The notes under the pieces were generated by a model. It was given only the letters and a program-made list of their open reading frames with translations, ran no database searches and was not told where the DNA came from. Positions 15,979-25,472 of a stretch of 64,000 bases of DNA are shown piece after piece. How positions within the stretch are numbered: the first letter of the stretch is position 1; each line of letters opens with the position of its first letter. A program made the position numbers and the translations under genes. Origin of the DNA: Bradyrhizobiaceae bacterium Ga0074131 (GTDB lineage: Bacteria > Pseudomonadota > Alphaproteobacteria > Rhizobiales > Xanthobacteraceae); the NCBI GenBank assembly GCA_001464035.1, contig LNEC01000011.1, positions 1 through 64,000 of the forward strand, given 5' to 3'.

Positions 15979-18900
15979 CTATTCCGCGGCCGCCGCCACC
16001 GCCGCCACCGTGGCGGGCCGGGATCGCCGCCGCAGCCGGTCAATCAGGAGATAGATCACCGGCGTCGTGTAAAGGGTCAGGACCTGCGAGACCAGCAGCC
16101 CGCCGATGATGGTGATGCCGAGGGGACGGCGCAGTTCGGTGCCGGGGCCGGTGGCGATGACCAGCGGAATGCCAGCGAACAGCGCCGCCAGCGTCGTCAT
16201 CAGGATGGGACGGAACCGGGCGCTGCAGGCCTCGAAAATGGCGTCGGCCGACGACAGGCCGCGGTGGCGCTCGGCGTCGAGCGCGAAGTCCACCATCATG
16301 ATCCCGTTCTTCTTGACGATGCCGATCAGCAGAATGATGCCGACGAAGGCGATCACGGTCAGCGGCGTATTCGTCACCTGCAGCGCCAGCAGCGCCCCCA
16401 GCCCGGCTGAAGGAAGCGTCGAAATGATGGTCAGGGGGTGGACGAGGCTCTCATAGAGCACCCCGAGAACGATATACATCGCCACCAGCGCGCCGAGGAT
16501 CAGCAGCGGCTGCCGCCCGCTGGTCTTGTTGAAGTCGCCGGCATTGCCGTCGAAACTGCCTCTGATGCCCTCCGGCATATGCAGTTCGTCCACCGCGCGC
16601 TGGATGTTTGTGGTAGCCGTCTCCAGCGGCACATCGGGCAACAGGTTGAAAGACACCGTGGTCGAGGGAAACGACTGCGAGTGAAAGACCGCGAGCGGCG
16701 ATAATCCGCGGCTATAGCGCGCCACCGCCGAAAGCGGCACCTGCGCGCCATTGGCGCCGGCGACGAAGATTTGCTCGAGGTTGGACGGATCGGCCTGGAA
16801 TTTGGGATCGGTCTCCAGCACCACCATGTACTGGTTGCGCTGGGTATAGATGATGGAGATCTGCCGCTGCGAGAACGCGTTGTTGAGCGCGTTATCGATG
16901 TCCTGGACGCGAACCCCGAGGCTGGACGCGGTCTTGCGGTCGATCGCCAGCGTCAATTGCAACCCGCCGGGATCGCGGTCGCTGGAAACGTCGGTGATTC
17001 CCTCGACGCTCTCCATGCGCTTGCCGACGATCGGCGCCCATTTCTGCAACAGATCGAGGTCGGTGCTGGTCAGCGTGTACTGGTAATCGGAATCGCTCTG
17101 CCGGCCGCCGGCGCGGATATCCTGCGCCGCGAACATGAACAGCCGGACACCGGCCACGCGGTAAAGATCCTTGCGCAGCCGGTCGATGACCATCTGGGTC
17201 GACAGGCCAGCCCGCTCCTCCGGCGGCTTGAGGCTGATGAACATGGTGCCGCGACTGGCGCCGCCGCCGCCGGGGCCGCCGCCTCCCCCCAGCGTCGACC
17301 CGATCCCCGCCACCGCCGGATCGGCCATCACGATATCGGCGAGTTGCTGCTGCAGCTTCAGCATGGCCTGGAACGAGGTATCGGCCGACGCCCGGGTCGC
17401 ACCGATCACGAAGCCGGAATCATCGGCAGGAAAGTATCCCTTGGGGGTCTTGATATAGAGCACCACTGTCAGCGCGATGGTGGCGAAGAACACGATCAAG
17501 GTCAGGACCGGGAAGCCCAGCACGACCCGCAGGGTTCGCGTATAGAAGGCGACGATGCGCGACAGCGTGCCTTCGACGGCGCGGTCGAACCAGGTGGCGC
17601 TGCGGGAGGTCGCCGAGCTGATGTAATGCGCGCAGATCATCGGCGTGACCGTGAGCGACACCACGGTGGAAACCACAATGGCGAACGTCAGCGTCAGCGA
17701 GAATTCGCGCAGCAGCCGGCCGACGATCCCGTCCATGAAAATCAGCGGCGTGAAGGCGGCGATCAGCGACAGGCTGATCGACAGCACCGTGAAGCCGATC
17801 TGTCTGGCGCCCTCGATAGCCGCCTGATACGGCTTCATGCCCTGCTCGAGATTGCGGTACATGTTCTCGATCATGACGATGGCGTCGTCGACCACGAATC
17901 CGACCGAGATCGCCAGCGCCATCAGCGTCAGGTTGTTGACGGAGAAGCCGGCGAGCCACATCCCGGCGCAAGTGCCGGCCAGCGCCAGCGGCACCGCCAC
18001 GCCGGCCGCAATGGTCGGCGTGATCCGGCGCAAGAAGGCGAACACCACCACCATGACCAGAAATGCGGTCGCCAGCAGCGTCCACTGCATGTCCAGCACG
18101 CTGGCGCGGATGGTGCCGGTGCGGTCGACCAGGGTCGAGATTTCGACCCCGGCGGGGATCCATTGCTTCAGTTCGGGGATCAGCGCCTTCACCCGATCGA
18201 CGGTGTCGATGACGTTGGCATCGCTCTGCCTGGTGATCTGTATCAACACCGCCGGCTGCTTGTTGAACCAGGCGATAGAGCGGCTGTTGCGCACGGAGTC
18301 CTCGACCTCGGCCACATCGGACAGCCGGACGTAATTGCCGTTCGAACTCTTGATCAGGATATCGCGGAATTCGGCCGCGGTCCGAATCTGCCGGTTGGTC
18401 GACAGGGTCTCGCTCTGGCGGTCGCCGTTGAAGATTCCGACTGGCCCGAGCGGATTGGCGGCGACGATCGCAAGCCTTACGGCGTCGGTTGCAATCCCGG
18501 CATTGGAGAGCGCGATCGGGTTGAGCGCGATGCGCACCGCGGGCTGATCGGCGCCGCTTACGGTCACCTCGCCCACACCAGGTACCTGCGAGATGCGCTG
18601 CGCGATCACCGTGTCGGCCACGTCGTACATCGCGCTCGAGGCGATGGTCTTCGACGTCAGCGCCAGCACGAATACCGGCGCCGCCGCGAGATTGGCCTTG
18701 CGGAAGCGCGGCAATGACGGCAGATCGGTCGGCAGATCCGCCAGCGAGGCGTTGATGGCGGCCTGCACGTCGCGCGCGGCGCGATCGATGTTGCGGCCGA
18801 TGGCGAATTGCAGCTGGATGCTGGTGGTGCCGAGCGAACTGGTCGAGGTGATCTGGGTGACGCCGGCGATTTCGCCGAGCCGGCGTTCCAGCGGCGCCGC

Positions 18901-19092
18901 CACGGTCGCCGCCATGATCGCAGGGTCGGCGCCCGGACGCGACGCCGACACCCGGATCATCGGGAAGTCTACATTGGGGACCGCGGCCACCGGCAGGAAC
19001 ACATAGGCGACCATGCCGACCAGAAACAGCCCGATGGCCAGAAGCGTGGTGCCCACAGGACGGCGGATGAACGGCGCCGAGATCGATGCCAT
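15979..19092 (-). CDS. mdtC: RND multidrug efflux permease, MdtC type
   Basis: A 1037-residue resistance-nodulation-division permease with 12 predicted membrane helices and two large periplasmic loops. It starts MASISAPFIRRPVGTTLLAI and has the MdtC-type sequence VFLPVAAVPNVDFP; the proton-relay region of helix 4 is GFVVDDAIVMIENMYRN. A Gly-rich run (LGGGGGPGGGGA) near residue 600 is unusual and probably a loop. Its ATG overlaps the mdtB stop by one base (TAATG). In E. coli MdtB and MdtC form a mixed trimer in a 2:1 ratio and export bile salts and novobiocin; the same pairing is expected here. It is the last gene of the operon. Confidence 0.93.
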   Translation of the reverse strand: MASISAPFIRRPVGTTLLAIGLFLVGMVAYVFLPVAAVPNVDFPMIRVSASRPGADPAIMAATVAAPLERRLGEIAGVTQITSTSSLGTTSIQLQFAIGRNIDRAARDVQAAINASLADLPTDLPSLPRFRKANLAAAPVFVLALTSKTIASSAMYDVADTVIAQRISQVPGVGEVTVSGADQPAVRIALNPIALSNAGIATDAVRLAIVAANPLGPVGIFNGDRQSETLSTNRQIRTAAEFRDILIKSSNGNYVRLSDVAEVEDSVRNSRSIAWFNKQPAVLIQITRQSDANVIDTVDRVKALIPELKQWIPAGVEISTLVDRTGTIRASVLDMQWTLLATAFLVMVVVFAFLRRITPTIAAGVAVPLALAGTCAGMWLAGFSVNNLTLMALAISVGFVVDDAIVMIENMYRNLEQGMKPYQAAIEGARQIGFTVLSISLSLIAAFTPLIFMDGIVGRLLREFSLTLTFAIVVSTVVSLTVTPMICAHYISSATSRSATWFDRAVEGTLSRIVAFYTRTLRVVLGFPVLTLIVFFATIALTVVLYIKTPKGYFPADDSGFVIGATRASADTSFQAMLKLQQQLADIVMADPAVAGIGSTLGGGGGPGGGGASRGTMFISLKPPEERAGLSTQMVIDRLRKDLYRVAGVRLFMFAAQDIRAGGRQSDSDYQYTLTSTDLDLLQKWAPIVGKRMESVEGITDVSSDRDPGGLQLTLAIDRKTASSLGVRVQDIDNALNNAFSQRQISIIYTQRNQYMVVLETDPKFQADPSNLEQIFVAGANGAQVPLSAVARYSRGLSPLAVFHSQSFPSTTVSFNLLPDVPLETATTNIQRAVDELHMPEGIRGSFDGNAGDFNKTSGRQPLLILGALVAMYIVLGVLYESLVHPLTIISTLPSAGLGALLALQVTNTPLTVIAFVGIILLIGIVKKNGIMMVDFALDAERHRGLSSADAIFEACSARFRPILMTTLAALFAGIPLVIATGPGTELRRPLGITIIGGLLVSQVLTLYTTPVIYLLIDRLRRRSRPATVAAVAAAAE

Positions 19093-22000
19093 TACTGCAT
19101 CCCCTCGGTGGCTCCGGCGACCGGCGGCGACGGCAGTTCGGGCGCCGGCGGCGGCACCGCCTTCTCGATCCGGCGATTGAGCCGGTCGAGCGCGAGGTAG
19201 ATCACCGGCGTCGTATACAGCGTCAAAAGCTGGCTCAGCAGCAGGCCGCCGATGATGGAAATGCCGAGCGGAAATCGCAGTTCGGCGCCGGTGCCGCTTT
19301 CCACCGCCAGCGGCAGCGCGCCGAACAGGGCGGCCAGCGTCGTCATCATGATCGGCCGGAACCGGAGCAGGCAGGCCTGCACGATCGCATCGGTCGGCGA
19401 CATGCCCTGCTGCCGTTCCGCGTCGAGCGCGAAGTCGATCATCATGATAGCGTTCTTCTTGACGATGCCCATCAAGAGAATGATGCCGATCAGGCCGATC
19501 ACCGACAGGTCCTGCCCGAACAGCATCAGCGCAAGGATGGCGCCGACGCCCGCCGACGGCAGCGTCGAGAGAATGGTGATCGGGTGAATGTAGCTCTCAT
19601 AGAGCACGCCGAGCACGATGTAGATGGTGACGAGCGCCGCCAGGATCAGCCACGGTTGTCCGGCCAGCGACTTGGAAAACTCGGCGGCGTCGCCGGCATA
19701 GACCCCGACGATGCTGCCGGGTAGGCCGATGCGCTGCTCGATGGATTTGACGGCGTTGACGGCATCGCCGAGGGCTGCACCCGGCGCCAGGTTGAAGCTG
19801 AGCGAGACGGCGGGAAATTGCGCCTGATGCGAAATCGCCAGCGGCGCGGTGGTGCGGGTCAGGGTCGCCACCGCCGACAGCGGCACCTGCGCGCCGGCGA
19901 CCCCCGGCAGATAGAGCTTCGAGAGGATCGAAGGATCGCGCTGGTAGATCGGCAACGCCTCCAGCACCACCCGGTACTGGTTGGCCTGCCCGTAGATGGT
20001 GGAGATCTGGCGCTGCGCGAAGGCGTCGTTCAAGGCGTCGTTGACGGCCTGGATGCTGACGCCGAGCTGACCCGCGCGCTGGCGGTCGATGTCGAGCGCC
20101 GCGCGCAGGCCGCCCTCCTGGGCCTCCGACGAGACGTCGCGGAACAGGGGATCGCGGCGCAGTTCGGCCACCAGGTTTCTGGCCCACAGGCTCACCAGCG
20201 CTGCATCCGTCCCGGTCAAGGTGTACTGATACTGCGAGCGACTCGACCGGGTCGAGATCTGCACATCCTGCACCGGCTGAAAATAAATCGTCATGCCCGG
20301 GATCGACGCCGTCAGCGCCTTCAGGCGCACGATCACGGCGGAGACGTCGTCGCGGCGCTCGCCGCGCGGCTTCAGAGTCATCACCAGGCGACCAACATTG
20401 GTGGTCGGGTTGACCGAACCAGCGCCGATCACCGAGGCGACGCCGGTCACGTCGGGATCCGCCTTGATCGCCTCGGCAGCCATGCTCTGCCGGCTCTGCA
20501 TTTCCGCGAACGACACGTCGGGACCGGCCTCGGTTACCGCTGTGATCGATGCGGTGTCCTGCAACGGCAGGAAGCCCTTGGGTACGATCACGTAGAGAAT
20601 CAGGGTGGCGGCGATGGTCGCGAAAGTGAGCAGCAGCGTCGCGCGCTGGCGCTGCAGCACCCACAGCAGCGTGCGGTGATAGAACTCTGCCGTGCGGTCG
20701 ATGCCTCGGGAGACCGCGGCGAGGCCGGGGACCTCGAACTCCTCGTGAACATGCCTCAACAGCCGCGAGCACATCATCGGAGTCAGCGTCAGCGACACCA
20801 CCGCCGATGTCACCACCGCGATCGTCAGCGTCAGCGCGAACTCGCGGAACATGCGCCCGATCAATCCCGACATGAACAGCATCGGGATGAACACGGCGAT
20901 CAGCGAGACCGTCAGCGAAATCACCGTGAAGCCGATTTCCCTGGCGCCCCGGAGCGAGGCCTCCATCGGGGATTCGCCGTTCTCCATGTGACGGACGATG
21001 TTCTCGATCATCACGATGGCGTCGTCGACCACGAAGCCGGTGCCGATCGTCAACGCCATCAGCGACAGATTGTCGAGGCTGAAACCTGCGAAATACATGA
21101 TGCCGAAGGAAGTGATCAGCGACAGCGGCAGCGCCACGCCGGCGATCAGCGTGGCGCGCAGCGAGCGCAGGAACAACAGGACCACCAGCGTCACCAGCAC
21201 CACGCTCAGGATCAGTGTGAACTGCACGTCGCGCACCGAGGCGCGGATGGTAACGGTGCGGTCGCTGACCACGGTCAGGTTGACGCCGGCCGGGATCGCG
21301 CGCTGCATTTTGGGAATTTCTTCGCGGATCTGGCGCACCACCTCGATCACATTGGCGCCGGGTTGCCGCTGGATGTCGATGATGACCGCCGGCGTGCCCT
21401 GGTACCAGCCGCCGGTGCGGTTGTTTTCCAGCCCGTCGACGATGATGGCGACGTCGCCGATGGTGACCGGCGCGCCGTTGCGGTAGGCAATGATGATCGG
21501 CTTGTAGGCCTCGGCCGCCGCGATCTGGTCGTTGGCGGCGATGGTGTAGGCCTGCTGGGCGCCGTCGAGCGATCCCTTCGGTCCGGAGACGTTGGCGCCC
21601 GCGATCGCAAGGCGCAAATCCTCCATCGAGATGCCGTAGGCGGCGAGCCGCGCCAGGTCCGCCTGCACCCGCACCGCCGGCTTCAGGCCGCCCAGCACCG
21701 CGACGCGTCCGACCCCGGAAATCTGGCTGAGGCGTTGCGCCAGAATGGTGTCGGCGAGATCGCTCATGGCGCGCAACGAACTCGTATCCGACGTCAGCGC
21801 CAGCGTCATGACCGGCGCGTCGGCGGGATTGACCTTGGCATAAACCGGCGGATACGGCAGATTCCGCGGCAGGATTCCCGCGGCGGCGTTGATCGCGGCC
21901 TGAACATCCTGCGTCGCGCCGTCGATGTCGCGGTTGAGATCGAACTGCAGCGAAATCTGGCTGACGCCGAACGAGCTGGTCGATTGCATCGAGGTCAGCG

Positions 22001-22226
22001 ACGGGATCTGGCCAAGCTGGCGCTCCAGCGGCGCGGTGATCAGCGAGGCGATCACGTCGGGGCTGGCCCCCGGCAATTGGGTCGTCACCTGCACCGTCGG
22101 GAAGTCGACCTGCGGCAGCGCCGATACCGGCAGCGCCCAGTAACCGAGCGAGCCGCCGATCAGCAGCGCGATCCCCAGCAGGGAGGTCGCGATCGGCCGG
22201 CGAATGAAGGGTTCCGAGACGCTCAT
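19092..22226 (-). CDS. mdtB: RND multidrug efflux permease, MdtB type
   Basis: A 1044-residue RND permease starting MSVSEPFIRRPIATSLLGIA. I chose the ATG at 22226 because the family always starts with this amphipathic segment; the frame stays open far upstream but that part is antisense-like sequence over mdtA. Helix 4 reads GTGFVVDDAIVMIENIVRH, with the two Asp of the proton relay, and helix 10 contains GIVKKNAIMMIDFAL. It pairs with MdtC (next gene) and the MdtA adaptor (previous gene, overlapping by four bases). Confidence 0.94.
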   Translation of the reverse strand: MSVSEPFIRRPIATSLLGIALLIGGSLGYWALPVSALPQVDFPTVQVTTQLPGASPDVIASLITAPLERQLGQIPSLTSMQSTSSFGVSQISLQFDLNRDIDGATQDVQAAINAAAGILPRNLPYPPVYAKVNPADAPVMTLALTSDTSSLRAMSDLADTILAQRLSQISGVGRVAVLGGLKPAVRVQADLARLAAYGISMEDLRLAIAGANVSGPKGSLDGAQQAYTIAANDQIAAAEAYKPIIIAYRNGAPVTIGDVAIIVDGLENNRTGGWYQGTPAVIIDIQRQPGANVIEVVRQIREEIPKMQRAIPAGVNLTVVSDRTVTIRASVRDVQFTLILSVVLVTLVVLLFLRSLRATLIAGVALPLSLITSFGIMYFAGFSLDNLSLMALTIGTGFVVDDAIVMIENIVRHMENGESPMEASLRGAREIGFTVISLTVSLIAVFIPMLFMSGLIGRMFREFALTLTIAVVTSAVVSLTLTPMMCSRLLRHVHEEFEVPGLAAVSRGIDRTAEFYHRTLLWVLQRQRATLLLTFATIAATLILYVIVPKGFLPLQDTASITAVTEAGPDVSFAEMQSRQSMAAEAIKADPDVTGVASVIGAGSVNPTTNVGRLVMTLKPRGERRDDVSAVIVRLKALTASIPGMTIYFQPVQDVQISTRSSRSQYQYTLTGTDAALVSLWARNLVAELRRDPLFRDVSSEAQEGGLRAALDIDRQRAGQLGVSIQAVNDALNDAFAQRQISTIYGQANQYRVVLEALPIYQRDPSILSKLYLPGVAGAQVPLSAVATLTRTTAPLAISHQAQFPAVSLSFNLAPGAALGDAVNAVKSIEQRIGLPGSIVGVYAGDAAEFSKSLAGQPWLILAALVTIYIVLGVLYESYIHPITILSTLPSAGVGAILALMLFGQDLSVIGLIGIILLMGIVKKNAIMMIDFALDAERQQGMSPTDAIVQACLLRFRPIMMTTLAALFGALPLAVESGTGAELRFPLGISIIGGLLLSQLLTLYTTPVIYLALDRLNRRIEKAVPPPAPELPSPPVAGATEGMQ

Positions 22227-23587
22227 GGCGGCGACTTCGCTGCATCCCCTGACGCCGCGCCCCCGGATGCCGGTCCGGTCTGGCCCTTTTGATCGCCCTC
22301 GGCCTTGTTGCCGCGGCGCTCGCCCGCGCCGTCCTTGCCTTGGGCGTCCGGCGTCCGCGTTCGCTTGCGCGGCGCGAGATCGACGGACGGCGTCTGGTCG
22401 CCCCTGCCGATGAAGACCTTGGCGCCGTCGGACAGGTTGGCAAAGCCTGTGGTCACCACGCGATCGGAAGCCGACAGGCCGCTCGCGATCACCGCTTCGG
22501 CTTCGTTCTGCTGCGTCACCACGACCGGCTTTGCCGTGGCGATGTTGTCCGCACCGATCACATAGCTGAAGGTCCCGGCCGGACCGCGCTGCACCGCAGA
22601 GGTCGGCACCACCAACGCCCTGGAAAGCGTCTCCACCTTCAGCCGTATATTGACAAATTGCCCCGGCCACAGCTGGAAGTTCGCGTTGGGGAATTCGGCC
22701 CTGAGTTTCAGCGTTCCAGTGGTCGGATCGACCTGGTTGTCGATACCTTTCAGCGTGCCGCTGTCGATCACCGTGACGCCGTCATTGCCAAACACGTCGA
22801 CCGCCAGCGGCCCCCGGGCCGAAGCGGCGTTGACCCGCACGATCTGCTGCTGCGGCAGGCTGAACTGCACGACGATCGGCTGCAACTGGGTGACGATGAC
22901 GAGACCGGTCGGGTCGGAAGCGCGGATGATGTTACCTTGATCCACCTGCCGCAGCCCGGCGCGGCCCGAGAGTGGCGCGATGATCTTGGTGTAGCCGAGT
23001 GTCGCCGCGGCATTGTCGATCGCGGCCTGGTCGGCCTTGACCAACGCCTCCTGCTGCGCGACCACGGCGCGCTGGGTATCGGCCTGCTGTCTGGAGCCGG
23101 CGTTGGAGGCGGCGAGCTGCTGATAGCGCGCCAGGTCCAGGCGCATATTGGCAAGCTGCGCCTCATCCTGCGCCTTCTTGGCGACGGCCTGATCGTATTG
23201 TGCCTTGTAGATCACGGGATCGATCTCGCCGAGCACGTCGCCCTTCTTGACGTCCTGCCCCTCGGTGAAATTGACCGAAATCAGTTTGCCGTCGACCTGG
23301 GCGCGCACGATGACATTGTTGAGCGCGCGGACCGAGCCGACGCCGTCGAGATAGACCGGCACGTCCTGAATGCGCGGGGTCGCCGCCAGCACCGGCACCG
23401 GCAGATCGCGCGGCATGGCGCCGCCGCGGCCGGCGGTCTGCCTTTGCTGCAGGGCTGTCCAGCCGATGTAACCAAGGCCGCCGAGGATCAAGAGCGTGAT
23501 CGCAATCGAAACCATGCGACGGCCCGCGCTGCGCGCGACGCCCCTGCCGGCGGTCTTCGCGGTGTCCAAATCCGGCTTAAAGAGCAT
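22223..23587 (-). CDS. mdtA: RND efflux periplasmic adaptor, MdtA type
   Basis: A 454-residue membrane-fusion protein. There is one N-terminal membrane anchor (residues about 25-45: MVSIAITLLILGGLGYIGW), then the lipoyl-like and hairpin region (VIVRAQVDGKLISVNFTEGQ, YDQAVAKKAQDEAQLANM) and a beta-barrel domain (ATLGYTKIIAPLSGRAGLRQ). The C-terminal 55 residues are a Lys/Arg/Gly/Ala-rich low-complexity tail (KDGAGERRGNKAEGDQKG), longer than in E. coli MdtA. The stop overlaps mdtB by four bases, and the start overlaps the outer-membrane gene by 11, so the whole operon is tightly coupled. Confidence 0.93.
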   Translation of the reverse strand: MLFKPDLDTAKTAGRGVARSAGRRMVSIAITLLILGGLGYIGWTALQQRQTAGRGGAMPRDLPVPVLAATPRIQDVPVYLDGVGSVRALNNVIVRAQVDGKLISVNFTEGQDVKKGDVLGEIDPVIYKAQYDQAVAKKAQDEAQLANMRLDLARYQQLAASNAGSRQQADTQRAVVAQQEALVKADQAAIDNAAATLGYTKIIAPLSGRAGLRQVDQGNIIRASDPTGLVIVTQLQPIVVQFSLPQQQIVRVNAASARGPLAVDVFGNDGVTVIDSGTLKGIDNQVDPTTGTLKLRAEFPNANFQLWPGQFVNIRLKVETLSRALVVPTSAVQRGPAGTFSYVIGADNIATAKPVVVTQQNEAEAVIASGLSASDRVVTTGFANLSDGAKVFIGRGDQTPSVDLAPRKRTRTPDAQGKDGAGERRGNKAEGDQKGQTGPASGGAASGDAAKSPP

Positions 23588-25058
23588 CGACCGGCCTTTC
23601 CATCCTAGGCTCCCAGCCGCCCCCCAGCGCCTGATACAGGCTCACGATTGCCAGCAGCCGGGCCAATTGGGCCTGCGACAGCGAATCTTCCGCCTGAAAC
23701 AGCGTCAATTGCGTGTTTAGCACAGTTACGATGTCCGCCGTGCCGGCGCGAAGCTGCTGTTCGGACAGCTGAAACGCCCTTCGCGAGGCCGCCAGCACCT
23801 CGCGCTGCAGCCGCAGCCGGTTGGTGGTCTCGCGGATCGCCACCAGCGCATTGTCGACATCGGCAAACGACTGAACCACCGTCTTGCGGTAGGTCTGCAG
23901 GAGTTCATCCTGTCTCGCCTTGGTGAATTCGAAATTGCCCAGAATTCGTCCGCCATCGAAGATCGGCTGCGTCAGGCTGCCGACGACGTTGAAGAACGCG
24001 GCCTGTGGCTGGAACAGCGACACCAGCGACGAACTCTGATAGCCGCCCGCCCCGGTCAGCTGGATGCTCGGAAAGAACTGCGCGCGGGCGCTGCCGACAT
24101 TCGCGGTGGCAGCGGCGAGCTGGGCTTCCTGACGCCTTATATCCGGACGCTGCGTGAGCAGTTCCGACGGCAGGCCCGGGCTCACGCGCGGCGAGGCAAT
24201 CCGGTTGAGCGAGCCTCCGACGACGCGCACGCTTTCCGGCGGCCGCGCCACCAGCGTGGCCAGCGCGTTGACGTTCTGCGCCAGCGTCTGGCGCAGCGTC
24301 GGCACCGCGGCGCGCTGGTTGGCGAGCACGGCTTCCTGCTGGGCGACGTCGAGGTCGGTTCCGGTGCCGGCCTGCAGCCGCTGCTTGATGGCGTCGAGGA
24401 TGCGCTGCGCGCTGGCGATGTTGCGCTCGGCGGTTCGAATCCGGTCCTGTGACGCCAATACCTGGAAATAGGCGTTGGCGACGCTGACCAGCGCCGTCAG
24501 CCCCACCACATCGCGATCGAAGCGGCTGGCAATGGCGGTTTCCTCCGCCGCCTGCGCGGCGTCGCGGTTCTTGCCCCAGAAATCCAGCTCGTAGCTGGCG
24601 CTGAGCGAGGCCTGATAGTTGACGACTTCGCGGCCCCCTGTGGTCAGGCCGCTCGAGCTGGAACCGGAAATGCGGGAATAGGTCTGCTGACCGGCGCCGC
24701 TGAGGCTCGGCAGCAGGGCGGCGCCCGCCACCCGCGCCTGCGCGTCCGCCTGGATGAAGCGCGCGGTCGCCGCCGCGATGTCGAGATTGACGGTCTGCGC
24801 CTCCTCCATCAGCGCGGTCAATTCCGGCGAACGGAAGCCGCGCCACCAGTCCAGCGTCGGTGGGGCGTCCCGGTGGTTCAAGCGCGCAGCTTTGTATCCT
24901 TCCGGAATGTCCAGCGCCGGGTCGGGAAGATCCTTGGTCAGAATGCAGCCGGCGGAGCTGACCACCAGGCAAAGCGCGGCAAGCCACCGTGCGACACGAT
25001 CGCCGCTGGGAATGGCCGCCAGCAAGCTGTCCACGACCACGTCAGCGCTTCGTTTCAC
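23577..25058 (-). CDS. RND efflux outer-membrane lipoprotein (NodT/OprM family)
   Basis: A 493-residue outer-membrane factor. It starts at a GTG with a strong ribosome-binding site (GGCGGAGGT). The signal ends in a lipobox (VVSSAGC, Cys near residue 37), so it is a lipoprotein, unlike the TolC homologue at 7884. Two OEP repeats follow, with the NodT-type sequence WWRGFRSPELTALMEEA near the start and ALGGGWEP at the end. Being first in the RND operon makes it the channel for MdtABC. The sense of the operon is away from the FAD oxidoreductase gene, so both have promoters in 25059-25472. Confidence 0.92.
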   Translation of the reverse strand: MKRSADVVVDSLLAAIPSGDRVARWLAALCLVVSSAGCILTKDLPDPALDIPEGYKAARLNHRDAPPTLDWWRGFRSPELTALMEEAQTVNLDIAAATARFIQADAQARVAGAALLPSLSGAGQQTYSRISGSSSSGLTTGGREVVNYQASLSASYELDFWGKNRDAAQAAEETAIASRFDRDVVGLTALVSVANAYFQVLASQDRIRTAERNIASAQRILDAIKQRLQAGTGTDLDVAQQEAVLANQRAAVPTLRQTLAQNVNALATLVARPPESVRVVGGSLNRIASPRVSPGLPSELLTQRPDIRRQEAQLAAATANVGSARAQFFPSIQLTGAGGYQSSSLVSLFQPQAAFFNVVGSLTQPIFDGGRILGNFEFTKARQDELLQTYRKTVVQSFADVDNALVAIRETTNRLRLQREVLAASRRAFQLSEQQLRAGTADIVTVLNTQLTLFQAEDSLSQAQLARLLAIVSLYQALGGGWEPRMERPVDAL

Positions 25059-25418
25059 GTCCGACCTCCGCCGGCACGACGCCCGGCATCCGACGACGCG
25101 AGAGACACCCGACCGCTTCGCTGATCACGCTTGTGGAGACGGCCTGCGACACGGTCACGGCTGCGATGCTACCTCTGGGAACCCGGGTGCCATCCTAGCC
25201 GGGCGATGCCGGGGCGGACAGTCCCGTTCCGCTCCCGATGACGCCGCGCCGCGGGCGGACATCCCGCGCGCTCATACGAAAACCCGCACGTTGTCCTTAT
25301 TCCACAGGCATTTCTGGCAGTCGAACCGGCGCCAACCGACGGCAGCTTTCTTACCAAGATTTCATGTGTCTCGCGTTGATCGGCCGATTCGCGGGAGCAG
25401 GCGATCGGCCAGCCCTGC

Positions 25419-25445
25419 TGAAACTTCGGCCGCCCTGCCCCGTAA
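25419..25445 (+). promoter_or_regulatory. Possible ECF-sigma-type promoter for the fatty-acid module
   Basis: In the 414-base divergent spacer 25059-25472, TGAAAC at 25419-25424 is followed after 16 bases by CGTAA at 25441-25445, close to the ECF pattern (GGAAC or TGAAC, 16-17 bases, CGT). The start codon is 27 bases further on. No sigma-70-like pair stands out closer to the gene. The remaining spacer shows nothing else I can name. This is a pattern match by eye only. Confidence 0.3.
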
Positions 25446-25472
25446 CTCCTATGGCAACAAGTGGGGGCATGA

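Noticed and set aside
16000..22226. Duplication of the whole RND permease gene
   Set aside because: The two permeases differ as MdtB and MdtC do in other bacteria and are expected to form a mixed trimer; this is not a recent tandem duplication.
22227..22670. A longer N-terminus for the mdtB gene
   Set aside because: The frame is open for 148 codons before ATG 22226, but the residues are charged, non-conserved and lie over mdtA; the RND family starts at the amphipathic MSVSEPF segment.
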